Source: Corynebacterium auris
Lineage (GTDB): Bacteria; Actinomycetota; Actinomycetes; Mycobacteriales; Mycobacteriaceae
Direction of reading: 5' to 3'
Length of the DNA stretch: 64,000 nt
Assembly (NCBI RefSeq): GCF_030408575.1
Contig: NZ_CP047047.1
Coordinates: 1,847,991-1,911,990 of the forward strand
Part shown: piece after piece, positions 8,655 to 17,108 of the stretch
Layout: the number at the start of each line of letters is the position of its first letter
How positions within the stretch are numbered: the first letter of the stretch is position 1
Position numbers and translations under genes: made by a program
The notes under the pieces: model-generated
The model's input: only the letters and a program-made list of their open reading frames with translations
What the model was told of the DNA's origin: nothing
The model's database searches: none

Positions 8655-9284
8655 ATGGACGTGCCCGCAAAGAACGACCGCATCGTCTGGGTCGACCTGG
8701 AAATGACCGGACTCGACCCGGCCCGCCACGTCATCGTCGAGGTCGCAGCTCTCGTCACCGACGCCGAGCTGAACATCCTCGACGAGGGCGTCGACCTCGT
8801 CGTCCACGCCACCGAGGCGGAGCTGGCCGAGATGGACGACGTCGTCACCGCCATGCACTCAGAAAACGGGCTGCTGGACGACATCACGGCGTCCACCACC
8901 ACAATCGAAGAGGCAGAGAAGGCGGTGCTCGGGCTCGTCGAGAAGCATTGCGATCCCGCCCATCCCGCGCCGCTGGCCGGCAACTCGATCGCCACCGACC
9001 GCGCCTTCATCCGCGCCCAGATGCCGGCACTCGACGCGGCGCTGCACTACCGCATGATCGACGTCTCCACCATCAAAGAGCTCGCGCGCCGCTGGTTCCC
9101 CAAGGCTTACTACCAGCAGCCCAAGAAGGGCCTCGCGCACCGGGCGCTGGCGGACATCGTAGAATCCATCCGCGAGCTCGACTACTACCGGCGTTCCGTC
9201 TTCGTCGCCGCGCCCGGCCCCACCACCGAGGAGGCCGGGTCTTTCGCCGCGGAGGCGACCGACGCCTACCAGCGGTTTTTGTAA
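8655..9284 (+). CDS. orn: Oligoribonuclease
   Basis: A 209-residue DEDDh 3'-5' exonuclease. [11 protein letters not shown] carries the first Asp/Glu pair, SIATDRAFI the next Asp, and [12 protein letters not shown] the His and last Asp. Orn removes the 2-5-nt RNA fragments left by other nucleases and degrades pGpG. It starts directly after the cmrA stop with GAGAAG as ribosome site, so the two are co-transcribed. The protein is slightly longer at the C-terminus than the ~180 aa E. coli enzyme, as is usual in actinobacteria. Confidence 0.96.
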   Translation: MDVPAKNDRIVWVDLEMTGLDPARHVIVEVAALVTDAELNILDEGVDLVVHATEAELAEMDDVVTAMHSENGLLDDITASTTTIEEAEKAVLGLVEKHCDPAHPAPLAGNSIATDRAFIRAQMPALDAALHYRMIDVSTIKELARRWFPKAYYQQPKKGLAHRALADIVESIRELDYYRRSVFVAAPGPTTEEAGSFAAEATDAYQRFL

Positions 9285-9333
9285 AAATACACCGCCGTAC
9301 TAAGGTAGAGTCCGCTGCCAAAAAGCAGCGATG

Positions 9334-9406
9334 GTGGCTGTAGTTCAGCTGGTAGAGCACCAGGTTGTGATCCTGGGTGTCGCGGGTTCGATCCCCGTCA
9401 GCCACC
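9334..9406 (+). tRNA. tRNA-His (anticodon GTG)
   Basis: Acceptor GTGGCTG (9334-9340) pairs with CAGCCAC (9399-9405). The anticodon loop TTGTGAT gives GTG. G at 9333 can supply the G-1 typical of tRNA-His opposite C 9406. A TAGAGT -10-like element lies about 25 bases upstream. Confidence 0.95.
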
Positions 9407-9477
9407 CCGACGGCACGCCCCTCACCGATCTCGTTGGTGGGGGGCGTCGCGCTTTCCGCGTTACCGCAGTTCAAAAC

Positions 9478-9606
9478 CGGGTTAAACGACAAGTTTTGTG
9501 TTTTTGTCGTTTAACCCGTGGTCGACGTCAACGCATTTCGAAGCTCCACGACCAAGGGTTTTGCTGCCAGACTTTCGCTAAGGTCAACCGTAGTCGACGT
9601 CAACGC
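9478..9606. repeat. 15-bp perfect inverted repeat plus a 19-bp direct repeat downstream of tRNA-His
   Basis: The arms 9478-9492 and 9504-9518 are perfectly complementary with an 11-base T-rich loop. Right after, CCGTGGTCGACGTCAACGC (9516-9534) recurs with one change at 9588-9606. The segment 9407-9662 otherwise holds no gene. The hairpin could end tRNA-His transcription, but no T run follows the stem. Confidence 0.7.
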
Positions 9607-9662
9607 GTCAAGCCTACGCAACCTGGGGATGTACCCCCATAGAATCCTTGCCCCCTCGAAAC

Positions 9663-10331
9663 CTACGCCCCGGCGCTGACGTCGACGGCCTCGAGCGCCG
9701 CATCCGCCAGCGCCACCTCGCGTTCCCCGGCGCGCACCAGCCTCATCCCGGCAAAGCGCGTGCCGGTCATCCGCACGCCCACGCCGGGGCGGATGCCCAC
9801 CTCGGCGAGGTAGCGCAGCAGCTCGGCGTCGGAGTCGTTGATGCGCTCGACCACGCCGGTTGCGTCCTCGGGCAGGGAGGCGAGCGTTTGCACCTGGAGC
9901 GCCTCGATCTCGCCGGTGGCGGTGGGGATGGGGTCGCCGTGCGGGTCGCGGGTGGGGTGGCCGAGGAGGGCGTCGATACGCGCGATGAAGGTCTCGGAGA
10001 CGGCGTGCTCGAGCTGGTCTGCTTCCTCGTGGACCTCATCCCAGCTGTAGCCGAGCTGCTCGACGAGGTAGGTCTCGATGAGCCGGTGGCGGCGCACCAT
10101 GACCAGCGCGACCTCCCTGCCCTTCTCCGTCAGCGAAATCCCGGAGTACGGCTCGTGCGCGAGCAGCCCCTTCTCCGCCAGCCGCTTGACGCCCTCGGTG
10201 GTGGTGGAGGCGCGCTGGCCCATGCGCCCGGCGATGACGCCCATCGTGGCGGGCGCGCCGGTGCGCTCGGTGAGGTCGAAGACGACCTTGAGGTAGTCCT
10301 GTGTCTTGAAGGGCAGCGCGGAAACGTCCAT
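9663..10331 (-). CDS. mntR: DtxR-family metal-dependent repressor, probable MntR
   Basis: A 222-residue DtxR-type regulator: N-terminal winged helix (about 1-70, with MGVIAGRMGQRASTTTEGVKRLAEKGLL as recognition region), a dimerisation/metal domain (VRRHRLIETYLVEQLGY, then EADQLEHAVSETFI) and a C-terminal SH3-like domain. It follows the two permease genes by 10 bases at the end of a manganese/zinc-type importer operon, so Mn(II)-dependent repression of that operon is the likely job. A role as an iron (DtxR) or zinc sensor is less likely by context. Confidence 0.85.
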   Translation of the reverse strand: MDVSALPFKTQDYLKVVFDLTERTGAPATMGVIAGRMGQRASTTTEGVKRLAEKGLLAHEPYSGISLTEKGREVALVMVRRHRLIETYLVEQLGYSWDEVHEEADQLEHAVSETFIARIDALLGHPTRDPHGDPIPTATGEIEALQVQTLASLPEDATGVVERINDSDAELLRYLAEVGIRPGVGVRMTGTRFAGMRLVRAGEREVALADAALEAVDVSAGA

Positions 10332-10341
10332 AGGAGAAATC

Positions 10342-11160
10342 CTAGGTCAGCCGCCGCACCCCCAGCGAGGCCACGTACACCACTCCGGACCACAGCGCGA
10401 TCATCCCCCCAGCCGATAGGTCCCACCAGTGGGCGCTGGCCAGCCCCAACAGCCCGAGGGCGAAGCCGACCAGCGGCGAGCCCCACAGCAGCGCGCCCGG
10501 GGTGCGCACCCAGGGCCGCAGGATCGCCGGCGGGGCCGCGAGTAGCGCGATCGAGACGATGGTGCCCACCGCCGGAATCGCCACCACGATGCCGAGGCAG
10601 ACGAGGACGAGCACGAGGGCGTCGTAGAGCCTGTGAGCGCCTATCGACGCCCGGAAGAGCGCCGCGGAAAACCCCAGCGACACCAGCCGCGGACCCGCCC
10701 ACCAGCAGGCCCCCGCCGCCAGCGCCAACACCACGCCGGCGGCGGCCACGTCGGCGGCGTTGGCCGTGAGCACCGAGCCGGTGAGGAAGGACTCCACCCG
10801 CACCGGCAGGGGCGCAAACCACGTGGCCGCAAAGTAGCCCAGGCCGAACCCGGAGGACAGCACGATCCCCGCGGCCGCCTGACTGGAAATGCCGGGCAGG
10901 CGCACCAGCGCCGCCATCACCGCCGCCAGCGCGAGGCACCCGGCGAGCGCGCCGGCGAAGATCAGCTCAGTGACGTGACCGGGTGCAAGCGCGGCCCCGG
11001 CCACCACGCCGAGCACCGCGCCGGGGAACGCGGCGTGGGAGACGGCCTCGGCGAAGAAGATCCGCCGGTGCATGAGCGCCAACGCGCCGATCAGACCGGT
11101 CGCTGCGCCGACGAGCACGACCTCCCACACCGCGAGCTGGTTGAGCTGCCACCACGTCAC
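10342..11160 (-). CDS. Mn/Zn ABC transporter permease (ABC-3 family), second subunit
   Basis: A 272-residue membrane protein of the ZnuB/MntB type with eight to nine helices. HRRIFFAEAVSHAAFPGAVLG and GIVLSSGFGLGYFA are typical ABC-3 features, followed by VVAIPAVGTIVSIALLAAP. The GTG start overlaps the stop of the upstream permease (GTGA), so translation is coupled; a GTG nine codons further upstream is possible. Two different permease subunits in one operon, as here, are known from the C. diphtheriae mntABCD system. Confidence 0.88.
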   Translation of the reverse strand: MTWWQLNQLAVWEVVLVGAATGLIGALALMHRRIFFAEAVSHAAFPGAVLGVVAGAALAPGHVTELIFAGALAGCLALAAVMAALVRLPGISSQAAAGIVLSSGFGLGYFAATWFAPLPVRVESFLTGSVLTANAADVAAAGVVLALAAGACWWAGPRLVSLGFSAALFRASIGAHRLYDALVLVLVCLGIVVAIPAVGTIVSIALLAAPPAILRPWVRTPGALLWGSPLVGFALGLLGLASAHWWDLSAGGMIALWSGVVYVASLGVRRLT

Positions 11161-11996
11161 CGTGCCGGTTGCCGCGTTACCCACCGCGCACCCCCTCTCA
11201 GCGCAGCGACGAGGAGGAACCCGCCGAGCAGCACCATGACCACGCAGGCCTGGGGCGAGACCGGGCGCGCGATGGGCTGCGCCACCACCCACATTCCCGC
11301 CACCCCGGCGGACACCCCGAAGGTGCTGGCCATCACCGCCATCGCCTCCGTCGAGGGGGTCACCAGCCGCGCGGCAGCGGCGGGGATGACCACGAAGCCC
11401 ACCACCAAGAGCACCCCGACGGCCGAGGCGCCGGCCACCACCGTGGCCGCAACCGCCGCGTTGAGCAGGGCGTCCTGGCGCCCCACTTTGATCCCCGCGG
11501 CGCGGGCGGCGGTCCTGTCGAAGGCGACCGCTACCTGCCTGGGCCAGGCCGACCAGACGAGCGCGAGGGCCACCGCGCAGGCGATGAGCGCGTGCGTGAA
11601 GCGGGCGTCGGTAAGCTCAAGCAACCGGCCGAACATGAGGGCCTCGAGCTGGCCGGATTTGTCCGAGTGCGCCAGCGAGATCACCATGCCGGCGGCGTAG
11701 AAGCTGGCCAGCACGATGGCGGTGCCCGCCTCCTCCAGCGCCCCGCCCCGGCGCGCCAGAACCGTCAGCACGGCCGCGGCGACCGCGCCAACAACCGCGC
11801 CGCCGGGCACGATGCCGTCGAGGCCCGCGACGATAAAGCCCACGACGATGCCGGGGAACACGGCGTGCGAGATCGCCTCCGCCGAAAACTCCGCGCGGCG
11901 CAGGTTCACTAAGGTGCCCACGGCCCCGGCGCACGCGCCCAGGGCGACGAGCATGATCAGCGGGCGCAGTAGGTAGGGGGTGACCATGAGGCTCAC
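11157..11996 (-). CDS. Mn/Zn ABC transporter permease (ABC-3 family), first subunit
   Basis: A 279-residue paralogue of the next permease: RRAEFSAEAISHAVFPGIVVG, a central GTAIVLASFYAAGM segment and VLLVVGFVVIPAAAARLVT. It forms the channel with its partner for manganese or zinc uptake. The GTG at 11996 overlaps the ATPase stop in GTGA; ATG 11987 is an alternative. No soluble domain is present. Confidence 0.88.
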   Translation of the reverse strand: MSLMVTPYLLRPLIMLVALGACAGAVGTLVNLRRAEFSAEAISHAVFPGIVVGFIVAGLDGIVPGGAVVGAVAAAVLTVLARRGGALEEAGTAIVLASFYAAGMVISLAHSDKSGQLEALMFGRLLELTDARFTHALIACAVALALVWSAWPRQVAVAFDRTAARAAGIKVGRQDALLNAAVAATVVAGASAVGVLLVVGFVVIPAAAARLVTPSTEAMAVMASTFGVSAGVAGMWVVAQPIARPVSPQACVVMVLLGGFLLVAALRGGARWVTRQPAR

Positions 11997-12616
11997 CGGC
12001 GGATCCCCCCATCGGCGACGGTGAGGGTCCGGTCGCAGGTGTCCTCGGACAGGCGCAGGTCGTGGGTGGTCAGCAGCACCGCCAGGCCCTGCGCCTTGAG
12101 CTCGAGGACGATCTCGACGAGCCGGTCGCGGCTGGGGGCGTCGAGGCCGTTGAAGGGTTCGTCGAGAAGCACAGCCTTCGGGCGCGCCACGAGGGCGCGC
12201 GCCAGCAAGACTCGCTGGCGCTGCCCGCCGCTCATGTCGCCGAAGCGCACCCGGGCGCGCTCCGCCAAGCCCACCCCGGCGAGCGCCTCCCGGCACAGCG
12301 CCTTGCCCGACCGGCCAAGGCGCTGGAACGGGGAAAGCTGCGGCACGAGGCCCAGACCCACCACAGCCTCGGCGGTGATGGGAAACTCCGGCGCGGCGTC
12401 CGAGTGCTGTGGCACGTAACCCACCTCCCCGTCGACCCTGACCTCGCCTCTCAGCACGTCCGACAGCCCGAGCGCGGCCTTCAGCAGCGTGGATTTCCCC
12501 GCGCCGTTTCCGCCAAGCAAAGCCACAGCCTCGCCCGGGCCGACCGTGAAAGTGACACCGCGCACGACCGGGGAGCGCCCGTAGCCGACGGTTGCGTCCA
12601 CGTAAGCGAGCGTCAC
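11993..12616 (-). CDS. Mn/Zn ABC transporter ATP-binding protein
   Basis: A 207-residue ATPase: Walker A LLGGNGAGKSTLLKAALG, Q-loop VGYVPQHSD, signature MSGGQRQRVLLARAL, Walker B AVLLDEPFNGLDAPS and H-loop TTHD. It is somewhat short for the family (usual ~240). The GTG at 12616 lies two bases after the stop of the binding-protein gene. A longer reading frame upstream only covers the lipoprotein gene in another frame and is not real. Confidence 0.93.
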   Translation of the reverse strand: MTLAYVDATVGYGRSPVVRGVTFTVGPGEAVALLGGNGAGKSTLLKAALGLSDVLRGEVRVDGEVGYVPQHSDAAPEFPITAEAVVGLGLVPQLSPFQRLGRSGKALCREALAGVGLAERARVRFGDMSGGQRQRVLLARALVARPKAVLLDEPFNGLDAPSRDRLVEIVLELKAQGLAVLLTTHDLRLSEDTCDRTLTVADGGIRR

Positions 12617-12618
12617 GG

Positions 12619-13752
12619 CTATGCGCCCCTCAGTGTCTCCGGCAGCGGGGCGGGCTCGCCGCCCCAGGCGGTGACGAGGGCGGTCACGTTGTGCACGATG
12701 GAGCCGACGTAGGTCTCCCCGTGCGTGCCCGCGGGCCCGAGGGAATCCCCGTACAGGGCGTCCTCGCCCGTGACCACCTCGACGCCCGCGGCGCGCGCGA
12801 TGGCCTCGATGGACTTGGCGTTGTTGGAGTTCTCCGCGAAGATGACCTTCGCGTTCGACTCGCGCACCTGCTCCACGCCCTCGCGGATGTGCTCGGCGGT
12901 CGCGTCCTGCTGCGCGTTGAAGTCGGACAGGGCGGAGCCGATGAAGTCGACGTCGTAGTCGCGGGCGAAGTAGCCGAACGCGTCGTGGGAGGTAAACAGC
13001 ACGCGGTCCTCGCGCGGGACGGTGGAGATGCTCTGGCTCACCCAGACGTCGAGGTCTTTCAACTGCTCCAGGTAGCCCTCCGCGCGTTGCCCCCACGTAC
13101 CCGAGGTGCCGGCGGCTTTGTCCAGGCTGGCTGCGATGTTGCGCACCTGCACGGTAGCGCCGCGCGGGGAGGTCCACACGTGCGGGTCGTGGGCGAACTC
13201 CTCCTCCTCGCCAGGTTCGGGCTCGAAGGGCCAGGGGGCGATGTCCGCGCTGTGCTCGCCCTCGTCAACGGTGTAGCGGTCCCCGCCGGGCGCCTCACTA
13301 AGTGCCGCGCCGGAGCCGAGAAAGCCCGAGGTCACAGCCATCGTTCCCGCAAACCCCGAGGCCTCAACCGCTTGGTCGAGGAAGTGCTCGAGGTCGACGC
13401 CGTTGACGAAGAGGAGGTCGGCCTGGCCGAGCGCCTCCATCTGGCGGCTCGTCATCTCGTGGTCGTGGGCGGAGGCGTTGGGGGCGAGCAAGCAGGTGAG
13501 CTCGAGGGTGTCGGGGCCTTCGCCCGTCGTTTCCGTCGCGCCCTGCGCGTCGGTCTTGACCAGCTGGGCGCCCTGGGCGCCCTCGGCGATGCGGGTGATG
13601 TAGTCGCAGATCTGCGTGGTAGTGGCCACGGCCTTGACGTTGCCGTCCGCTCCTGAGGCGTTGGCTGTACGGGCAGGGTCGTTGCCGGGCGCGGAGCACG
13701 CTCCGAGCGCGCCCGCGAGGGCGACGACAGTGCACAGGGTTGTGGTGCGCAT
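12619..13752 (-). CDS. Metal-binding lipoprotein of the Mn/Zn ABC importer (ZnuA/MntA family)
   Basis: A 377-residue cluster A-I solute-binding protein. The signal peptide ends at lipobox LGAC (Cys19), so it is lipid-anchored outside the membrane. Metal ligands expected in the family are seen: His in NASAHDHEM, His in AHDPHVWTSPRG and the later Asp/Glu segment VIFAENSNNAKS. An acidic insertion (EPEPGEEEEFAHD) replaces the His-rich loop of zinc-specific ZnuA, which agrees with manganese. AAAAGGAAA precedes the ATG. A triple half-site operator candidate lies about 80 bases upstream. Confidence 0.9.
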   Translation of the reverse strand: MRTTTLCTVVALAGALGACSAPGNDPARTANASGADGNVKAVATTTQICDYITRIAEGAQGAQLVKTDAQGATETTGEGPDTLELTCLLAPNASAHDHEMTSRQMEALGQADLLFVNGVDLEHFLDQAVEASGFAGTMAVTSGFLGSGAALSEAPGGDRYTVDEGEHSADIAPWPFEPEPGEEEEFAHDPHVWTSPRGATVQVRNIAASLDKAAGTSGTWGQRAEGYLEQLKDLDVWVSQSISTVPREDRVLFTSHDAFGYFARDYDVDFIGSALSDFNAQQDATAEHIREGVEQVRESNAKVIFAENSNNAKSIEAIARAAGVEVVTGEDALYGDSLGPAGTHGETYVGSIVHNVTALVTAWGGEPAPLPETLRGA

Positions 13753-13831
13753 GGGGGTTTCCTTTTCGGGCCGGGGGCGCGTTGCCCCGCTAACAGGTAC
13801 AGGGGCACCCTAACACGTCATCTGCGCATTT

Positions 13832-13859
13832 ATGAACTATAGTGTTCATCGTGTTGAAC
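13832..13859 (-). promoter_or_regulatory. Candidate metal-repressor operator with three phased half-sites
   Basis: The motif TGAAC/GTTCA occurs at 13833, 13844 and 13855 in alternating orientation, exactly 11 bp apart. The central pair forms ATGAAC-6-GTTCAT. A minus-strand TATAGT (13836-13841) that could be the -10 of the lipoprotein gene lies inside. This is where a repressor would block transcription; MntR is the neighbouring candidate. Confidence 0.5.
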
Positions 13860-13901
13860 TACGCTGGACGCGGGAGCAGGCCCGCGGCGGGCGCGGACAC
13901 C

Positions 13902-15128
13902 CTAAGGCAGCTCGGGGTTACCGGCCTCCCACTTCTCCCACGGGATGTTCCAGTAGCCGAGGCCGTCCGTGCCGCTGAGCGTGCCGCCGTAAGTATTGAC
14001 AACTTCGACGGGGTCACCCCGCTTCGTGTTCTGCATGAACCAGCCGGCGTCCTCCGGGCTGGCGTTGATGCAGCCGTGGGACTGGTTCGCCGCACCCATC
14101 GCCCACATCGCCCACGGCGCCGAGTGGACGTAGATACCGGAGTAGGACAGCTGCGTCGCGCTGTTGACCGGGGTGACGTAACCGCCGGAATCCAAGCCAA
14201 GACCGAAGGAGCGCGAGTCCATCACCAGCGCGTCGTGCTGGTCGCCGACCACGTAGGTGCCGTTCGGGGTGTCCCACATGCCGTCGGTACCCAGCGAAAT
14301 CGGAAACGACCGGACCGTTTCGCCGTTGCGGGTCACCGTCAGGGTCTTCGTCGCGTTGTCCACGTGCGTGATCACCTCGTCGCCGATGGTGAAGCTCGTC
14401 TCCGCGTCCTCCGCGCCGTAGACCCCGCCGCCGAGGTCCGCGCCGTACAGGTCAGCCGTCACGCTCACGGTCGTGCCCGGCTCCCAGTAGTCCTTCGGGC
14501 GCCAGCGCAGCTCGTAGGGGTCGATCCAGTAGAAGTCGCCCTCCGTGTCGTTCGAGGTGGTGACCGTGATCTGTTCCTCCACGGCGGCGCGGTCCTCGGG
14601 AGCGGCGGAGAAGCGGAACGTCACCGCCTGCCCCACCCCAACGGTCGAGCCGTCCAGCGGGCCGAGGGCGGCGTAGGCCTGCACCGCCGGTGTGACCGTG
14701 GTGAACGTGGTGTCAATGGCGTTACCCGCCCTGTCGGCCCCCGTGAATGTGTACGTGCGCCCGTAACCGAGCTCCTCCGTCGTGTGCCACTGGGTCATGT
14801 CCTCGTTGAACTCACCCTGCACGCGCTTGCCGGCGTCGTTGGTCAGCATGAGCGAGCTCAGCCCGGCCTCGGCGCTCACCTCCACCGGATCCAGCGGGGC
14901 GACGTCGGTCGCGCCGTCCCTGACCGACACGCTCGGCTTCGCCTCCCGCTGGGGCGTCTGCGTCGTCGTGGGCGCCGACGTTTCTGCCCCGTCGGCCACC
15001 TCAGCGTTACCCGCCGAGCACCCCGCCAGCGCCAAACCTGCGACAAGCGCAACCGCGGCCAGACCCCGTCGTGCGCCCCGTGCCTTCTTCAAAGTGTGTA
15101 TCCTCACTGCACCCTTACCGGACCCCAT
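13902..15128 (-). CDS. L,D-transpeptidase lipoprotein (Ig-like domains + YkuD)
   Basis: A 408-residue secreted enzyme that forms 3-3 cross-links in peptidoglycan. A hydrophobic signal ends at lipobox LAGC. A Thr/Pro-rich linker, two Ig-like domains (about 70-270) and the catalytic YkuD domain (about 275-380) follow, with the active-site Cys in SHGCINASPEDAGWF. A Trp-rich C-terminal tail (YWNIPWEKW) is typical of the actinobacterial LdtB/LppS class. ATG 15128 has GGAGGG before it; GTG 15107 with AAGGG is an alternative that trims seven residues. Confidence 0.92.
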   Translation of the reverse strand: MGSGKGAVRIHTLKKARGARRGLAAVALVAGLALAGCSAGNAEVADGAETSAPTTTQTPQREAKPSVSVRDGATDVAPLDPVEVSAEAGLSSLMLTNDAGKRVQGEFNEDMTQWHTTEELGYGRTYTFTGADRAGNAIDTTFTTVTPAVQAYAALGPLDGSTVGVGQAVTFRFSAAPEDRAAVEEQITVTTSNDTEGDFYWIDPYELRWRPKDYWEPGTTVSVTADLYGADLGGGVYGAEDAETSFTIGDEVITHVDNATKTLTVTRNGETVRSFPISLGTDGMWDTPNGTYVVGDQHDALVMDSRSFGLGLDSGGYVTPVNSATQLSYSGIYVHSAPWAMWAMGAANQSHGCINASPEDAGWFMQNTKRGDPVEVVNTYGGTLSGTDGLGYWNIPWEKWEAGNPELP

Positions 15129-15303
15129 CAGGCCCTCCGATGGACCATCCAATCCATCTTATCGCGCCGCTGCACTAAGTCCTAGTTTCCGACCACGGCG
15201 GCGATTCCCCCCAGAAAGACGCCGCCACCAGCCGATTTCACGCCCCGCGGAGAGTGGTGTTATATTCTTCTTCGTTGCCCACACGGCACGGATAACACCA
15301 TAA

Positions 15304-15376
15304 GCGCTACTAGCTCAAGTGGTAGAGCAACTGACTCTTAATCAGTGGGTTCGGGGTTCGAGTCCCTGGTGGCGCA
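15304..15376 (+). tRNA. tRNA-Lys (anticodon CTT)
   Basis: Acceptor GCGCTAC (15304-15310) pairs with GTGGCGC (15369-15375). The loop CTCTTAA gives anticodon CTT. A TATATT -10 element lies about 40 bases upstream. Confidence 0.95.
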
Positions 15377-15384
15377 CCGCACTA

Positions 15385-15415
15385 CCCCCGTCGGGTTCAT
15401 TCCCGGCGGGGGTTT
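15385..15415 (+). terminator. Intrinsic terminator after tRNA-Lys
   Basis: An 11-bp stem with one G-T pair (15385-15395 with 15402-15412), a 6-base loop, then TTT. Confidence 0.75.
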
Positions 15416-15457
15416 CGCCTGTCACGCCCCCGCACGCTTTCATTAGACTGGCACGAC

Positions 15458-16021
15458 ATGAAGACAGCACTGCTTATCGTAGATGTCCAGAACGATTTCT
15501 GCCCGGGCGGCGCGCTTGCCACCGACCGCGGCGACGAAGTGGCCGCCAAGATCGCCGAGCTCATCTCCACCCCGGACAGCCGCTCGCGCGAGTACTCCCA
15601 CATCCTGGCCACCCAGGACTGGCACATCGACCCGGGCTCGCACTTTTCCGACTCGCCCGACTTCCAGGACTCCTGGCCCGTCCACTGCGTCGCAGATTCG
15701 CACGGCGCCGAGATCAAGGGGACCATCGACACATCGCTTATCGACGTCTTCTTCCGCAAAGGCGAATACTCCGCCGCCTACTCCGGCTTCGAGGCCTCGG
15801 CCGAGGGCGTGGGGCTGGCCGATTGGCTGCGCCGCCACGACGTCGACTCCCTCGATGTCTGCGGCATCGCCACGGACCACTGCGTGCGCGCCACAGTGCT
15901 CGACGCCGTGCGCGAGGGCTTTACCGTGCGCGTTCTGCGCAACATGTGCTCGCCTGTCGACGACCACAACGGCGTGCGCGCCCTCGAGGAGATGGCGGAG
16001 GCCGGGGCCGAGTTGACCTAA
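15458..16021 (+). CDS. pncA: Nicotinamidase
   Basis: A 187-residue isochorismatase-fold amidase that turns nicotinamide into nicotinate for NAD salvage; it is also the activator of pyrazinamide in mycobacteria. Visible are the catalytic Asp in IVDVQNDF, metal-ligand segment TQDWHIDPGSHF, the Lys region FFRKGEY and the nucleophile Cys in GIATDHCV. TAGACT lies exactly 8 bases before the ATG, so the mRNA is probably leaderless. pncB, which uses the product, and nadE lie elsewhere in this window. Confidence 0.93.
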   Translation: MKTALLIVDVQNDFCPGGALATDRGDEVAAKIAELISTPDSRSREYSHILATQDWHIDPGSHFSDSPDFQDSWPVHCVADSHGAEIKGTIDTSLIDVFFRKGEYSAAYSGFEASAEGVGLADWLRRHDVDSLDVCGIATDHCVRATVLDAVREGFTVRVLRNMCSPVDDHNGVRALEEMAEAGAELT

Positions 16022-16051
16022 GCCCCCGACCGGGAAACCCGAGCGGGGGCT
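16021..16051. terminator. Symmetrical hairpin between convergent genes
   Basis: AGCCCCCG (16021-16028) pairs with CGGGGGCT (16044-16051), with an inner CGGG/CCCG pair. It sits between the stops of pncA and the DUF3618 gene. There is no clear T run on either strand. Confidence 0.5.
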
Positions 16052-16071
16052 GAAGGTGCGGGGTAGTACTC

Positions 16072-16347
16072 CTAGCGGCGCGCCAGCAGGTCCTGGAGCT
16101 CCTTGAGCTCCTTCTTGCGCTTGCGCCCGTTGAAGAACTTAATGGCCACCACGGCCACAATGCCTACACCGACGCCGATCAGGGCCTTCTGCACGCCGTC
16201 CTGCTTGAGCAGGTTTGCTGCCTGGTCCTTCGCGTTGTCGGCGAGGGTGGAGGGGCTGGTGCGGAACGCAATCTCGTCGAGCGTGCTGGCCAGCTGTCCG
16301 CGGGTGCGCTCGATGTCGCGCTCGATATCGTTGATGTCTCGTGCCAC
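16072..16347 (-). CDS. DUF3618 domain membrane protein
   Basis: A 91-residue protein. The first part (DINDIERDIERTRGQLASTLDEI) is the hallmark of DUF3618. It is followed by an amphipathic stretch and one transmembrane helix (ALIGVGVGIVAVVAIKFF), then a basic/acidic tail. The family is widespread in actinobacteria and has no assigned function. It converges with pncA and diverges from bcp. Confidence 0.8.
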   Translation of the reverse strand: MARDINDIERDIERTRGQLASTLDEIAFRTSPSTLADNAKDQAANLLKQDGVQKALIGVGVGIVAVVAIKFFNGRKRKKELKELQDLLARR

Positions 16348-16415
16348 GGTAATGAACTCCTACATTGACTTTCTTTAAACGTGTCCTTGCCAACAGTAGT
16401 GTAAAACGGGCAAGT

Positions 16416-16892
16416 ATGACTGAGAACACCCGCTTGGACACGGGCGATACCGCCCCCGCCTTTTCCCTGCCCAGCGACACCGGAGCGACAGTCTCGCTCG
16501 CGGACTACGCGGGCAAAAAGGTGATCGTCTACTTCTACCCCCGCGCCAACACTCCCGGCTGCACCGCCGAGGCGTGCGACTTCTCCGACAACCTCGCCCA
16601 GTTCAACGACGCCGACATCGACGTCGTTGGCATCAGCCCGGATACTCCGGAGAAGCTGGCGGCGTTCCGCGCCGACCACGACCTCGCCATCACCTTGCTA
16701 TCGGACCCCACCAAGGAGGTCATGCGGCAGTGGGGCGCCTTCGGAGAGAAGAAGAACTACGGCAAGACCGTCCAGGGCGTGATCCGCTCCACCTTCCTCG
16801 TCGGCGAGGACGGCACAGTAGAAAAGGCGCAGTATAACGTGCGCGCCTCGGGCCACGTCGGGCGCATCTTGCGGGACTGGCCCATCGGGTAA
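16416..16892 (+). CDS. bcp: Thioredoxin-dependent peroxiredoxin (BCP/PrxQ type)
   Basis: A 158-residue peroxiredoxin that reduces hydrogen peroxide and organic peroxides. The peroxidatic Cys is in PRANTPGCTAEACDF and the second Cys five residues later can serve as the resolving residue, as in atypical 2-Cys PrxQ enzymes. The ATG at 16416 begins the conserved domain; 17 upstream codons in the same frame are not supported. It diverges from the DUF3618 gene and is followed by the tRNA-Leu gene on the other strand. Confidence 0.92.
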   Translation: MTENTRLDTGDTAPAFSLPSDTGATVSLADYAGKKVIVYFYPRANTPGCTAEACDFSDNLAQFNDADIDVVGISPDTPEKLAAFRADHDLAITLLSDPTKEVMRQWGAFGEKKNYGKTVQGVIRSTFLVGEDGTVEKAQYNVRASGHVGRILRDWPIG

Positions 16893-16915
16893 TACCCCGG
16901 GGTGGGAAATGAGTG

Positions 16916-16997
<82 letters not shown>

Positions 16998-17108
16998 TCG
17001 GTAGCACGTTTACTGTACACGGGCCCCGGCACGGCGAGAAACCGCGTATCCCGCGCGTTTATCAACCTTTTGTTTGAGTTGGTAGACTTCCCGGGTGTGA
17101 AGGAGCCG

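Noticed and set aside
13842..15185. Plus-strand ORF of 447 codons opposite the L,D-transpeptidase
   Set aside because: Antisense to a gene with clear lipobox and SHGCIN active site; no domain in this frame.
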